64,000 nucleotides of DNA from Novosphingobium sp. 28-62-57. Its GTDB lineage: Bacteria > Pseudomonadota > Alphaproteobacteria > Sphingomonadales > Sphingomonadaceae. The notes beneath the pieces were generated by a model, which was given only the letters and a program-made list of their open reading frames with translations, searched no databases and was not told the origin of the DNA. The first letter of the stretch is position 1. Every line of letters starts with the position of its first letter. Shown piece after piece: positions 62,671-64,000 of the stretch. The position numbers and the translations under genes were made by a program. Location: assembly GCA_002256985.1 (NCBI GenBank), contig NCGO01000001.1, forward strand, positions 372,001 to 436,000. The letters run 5' to 3'.

Positions 62671-64000
62671 ATGCGCTATCTTCCCCTGACTGATACCGAT
62701 CGCAGCGCCATGCTCTCGGTCATCGGCGCAGGCTCGATTGACGAGCTGTTTGCCGATGTTCCCGCCGCAGCGCGGCTGTCGGCTCCCATTGCCGGCTTGC
62801 CCAATCACGCCAGCGAGATGGCGGTCGAACGCCACATGGCGCGGCTTTCTGCCAACAATGTCACCGCAGGCTCGGTGCCGTTCTTCCTTGGCGCAGGCGC
62901 CTATCGCCACCACGTGCCCGCCACCGTCGATCACATGATCCAGCGCGGCGAATTCCTCACCGCGTACACGCCGTACCAGCCCGAAATCGCGCAGGGCACG
63001 CTGCAAGTGCTGTTCGAATTCCAGACTCAGGTCGCCCGCCTGTTCGGCACCGAAGTGGCCAACGCCTCGCTCTACGACGGCTCTACCGCCTGCTGGGAAG
63101 CTATCGCGATGGCGGGCCGCATCACCAAGCGTGGCAAGGCCGTGCTCTCGGGCGGGGTTCATTCGCACTACGTCGAAACCGCGCGCACGATGGCCAAGTT
63201 TACCGGCGACGTGCTTGATACCGTAGTGCCCGAACTCACCGCCACCCCGGATGATGCCGCGCTGATCGCGCGCATCGATGGGGAAACCTCGTGCGTCGTG
63301 GTCCAGTACCCCGATATCCTCGGCCGCATCCCCGATCTCGCCGCCATCGCCAGCGCCGCACAGGCCAAAGGCGCGCTGCTGATCGCTGTTGTTACAGAGC
63401 CCGTCGCGCTGGGCGTGCTGCAAAGCCCCGGCAGCCTTGGCGCTGACATCGTCGTGGGCGAGGGCCAATCCATCGGCGTCGGCTTGCAGTTTGGCGGACC
63501 GTACCTCGGCCTGTTCGGGTGCCGCGAAAAGTATCTGCGCCAGATCCCCGGTCGTCTGTGTGGCGAAACCGTGGATGCCGATGGCAAGCGCGGCTTCGTC
63601 CTCACGCTCTCCACGCGCGAACAGCACATTCGGCGTGAGAAGGCGACGAGCAACATCTGCACCAACTCGGGCCTCTGCGCGCTGGCGTTCTCGGTCCACA
63701 TGACGCTGCTGGGCGGATCGGGCCTGTCCGATATGGCAAAGTTGAGCCACGCCGCCGCCCGCAAGACCGCCACTGCACTGGCGCAAGTCGCCGGCGTGAC
63801 CGTGGTCAACACCCACTACTTCAACGAATTTGCGATCACTCTGCCCAAGGACGCGCGGCAGGTCGTGCGCGAACTGGCGGACCGGCAAGTGCTGGGCGGG
63901 GTCTCGCTCGGCCGCCTCTACCCACTGGAGGCGGCACTGGCGAACGGCATGATCGTCGCCGCCACCGAATGCACGACGGACGAAGACATTGCAGCGCTCG
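62671..64000 (+). CDS. gcvPA: Glycine dehydrogenase (decarboxylating) subunit 1, 3'-truncated by window
   Basis: The first 443 or so codons of the split P-protein N-terminal subunit, running off the window at 64000 and so not a closed frame here. It begins [20 protein letters not shown] and contains the [18 protein letters not shown] segment, [11 protein letters not shown] and [11 protein letters not shown], matching GcvPA. This subunit is expected to be about 450 residues, so nearly all is present. It lies 4 bases after gcvH and pairs with a gcvPB outside the window. Confidence 0.96.
   Translation, partial: MRYLPLTDTDRSAMLSVIGAGSIDELFADVPAAARLSAPIAGLPNHASEMAVERHMARLSANNVTAGSVPFFLGAGAYRHHVPATVDHMIQRGEFLTAYTPYQPEIAQGTLQVLFEFQTQVARLFGTEVANASLYDGSTACWEAIAMAGRITKRGKAVLSGGVHSHYVETARTMAKFTGDVLDTVVPELTATPDDAALIARIDGETSCVVVQYPDILGRIPDLAAIASAAQAKGALLIAVVTEPVALGVLQSPGSLGADIVVGEGQSIGVGLQFGGPYLGLFGCREKYLRQIPGRLCGETVDADGKRGFVLTLSTREQHIRREKATSNICTNSGLCALAFSVHMTLLGGSGLSDMAKLSHAAARKTATALAQVAGVTVVNTHYFNEFAITLPKDARQVVRELADRQVLGGVSLGRLYPLEAALANGMIVAATECTTDEDIAAL

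Noticed and set aside
62650-63888. A long minus-strand frame at the right end
   Set aside because: It is antisense to gcvPA, whose plus-strand translation matches the family throughout but has no stop inside the window.

Overview
The window looks like a chromosomal segment of a pigmented alphaproteobacterium of the sphingomonad type (Novosphingobium-like). This is inferred from gene content. There is a crtY-crtI-crtB carotenoid operon, 5-aminolevulinate synthase (the alphaproteobacterial C4 haem route), a CcrM-type GANTC methylase next to rnhB, a three-subunit PntAA/PntAB/PntB transhydrogenase, a speF-type leader before a type III ornithine decarboxylase, and the carboxynorspermidine route to polyamines. 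G+C is high and genes are densely packed. I found no rRNA, tRNA, CRISPR array, prophage or recognisable transposase.

Layout. 0-7 kb: a partial gene, a threonine dehydratase-like enzyme and a polyamine block (carboxynorspermidine dehydrogenase, NspC, a serine hydrolase, ornithine decarboxylase with a structured leader). A small GxxExxY nuclease-like gene bounded by 35-bp inverted repeats sits between the two carboxynorspermidine genes. 7-13 kb: nitroreductase, hemA, a metallo-beta-lactamase-fold protein, murI, then plsY-dprA. 13-24 kb: topA, a membrane glycosyltransferase, the lepB-rnc-era-SGNH hydrolase operon, pgi and gor. 24-31 kb: a molybdenum oxidoreductase/cytochrome b pair, the carotenoid operon with an embedded LOG-family gene, and a DUF2585 protein. 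31-36 kb: a trimeric autotransporter adhesin and thiC behind a TPP riboswitch. 36-44 kb: small envelope and stress proteins (glycine-zipper lipoprotein, cold-shock protein, PhnA) and a leftward run HAD phosphatase-dapD-small membrane protein-2H-like protein-cupin-DoxX-TauE. 44-55 kb: a lipoprotein subtilase, a PQQ-type dehydrogenase, rnhB-ccrM, folP, SDR and a sigma-54-type response regulator. 54-64 kb: COX IV-like mini-protein and pnt operon, a racemase-like protein, dgt, and a gcvT-gcvH-gcvPA operon behind a tandem glycine riboswitch, cut by the window end.

The most notable structure is in the intergenic DNA. One family of inverted-repeat elements with ends resembling TTCGCGCAGAGGCGCAGAGG occurs at four places, once nested inside itself. 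One copy carries the GxxExxY nuclease-like gene instead of the usual short core. This suggests a nuclease gene associated with a family of short non-autonomous elements. A second family, starting CCGTTCGTGTCGAGCGAAGT, occurs three times as near-perfect hairpins, one with a matched change in both arms. The third strong signal is seven GANTC sites plus a perfect DnaA box just upstream of ccrM, which suggests cell-cycle control of the methylase.

Starts were chosen from ribosome binding sites and domain boundaries. All family assignments come from motif recognition by eye, without database searches.
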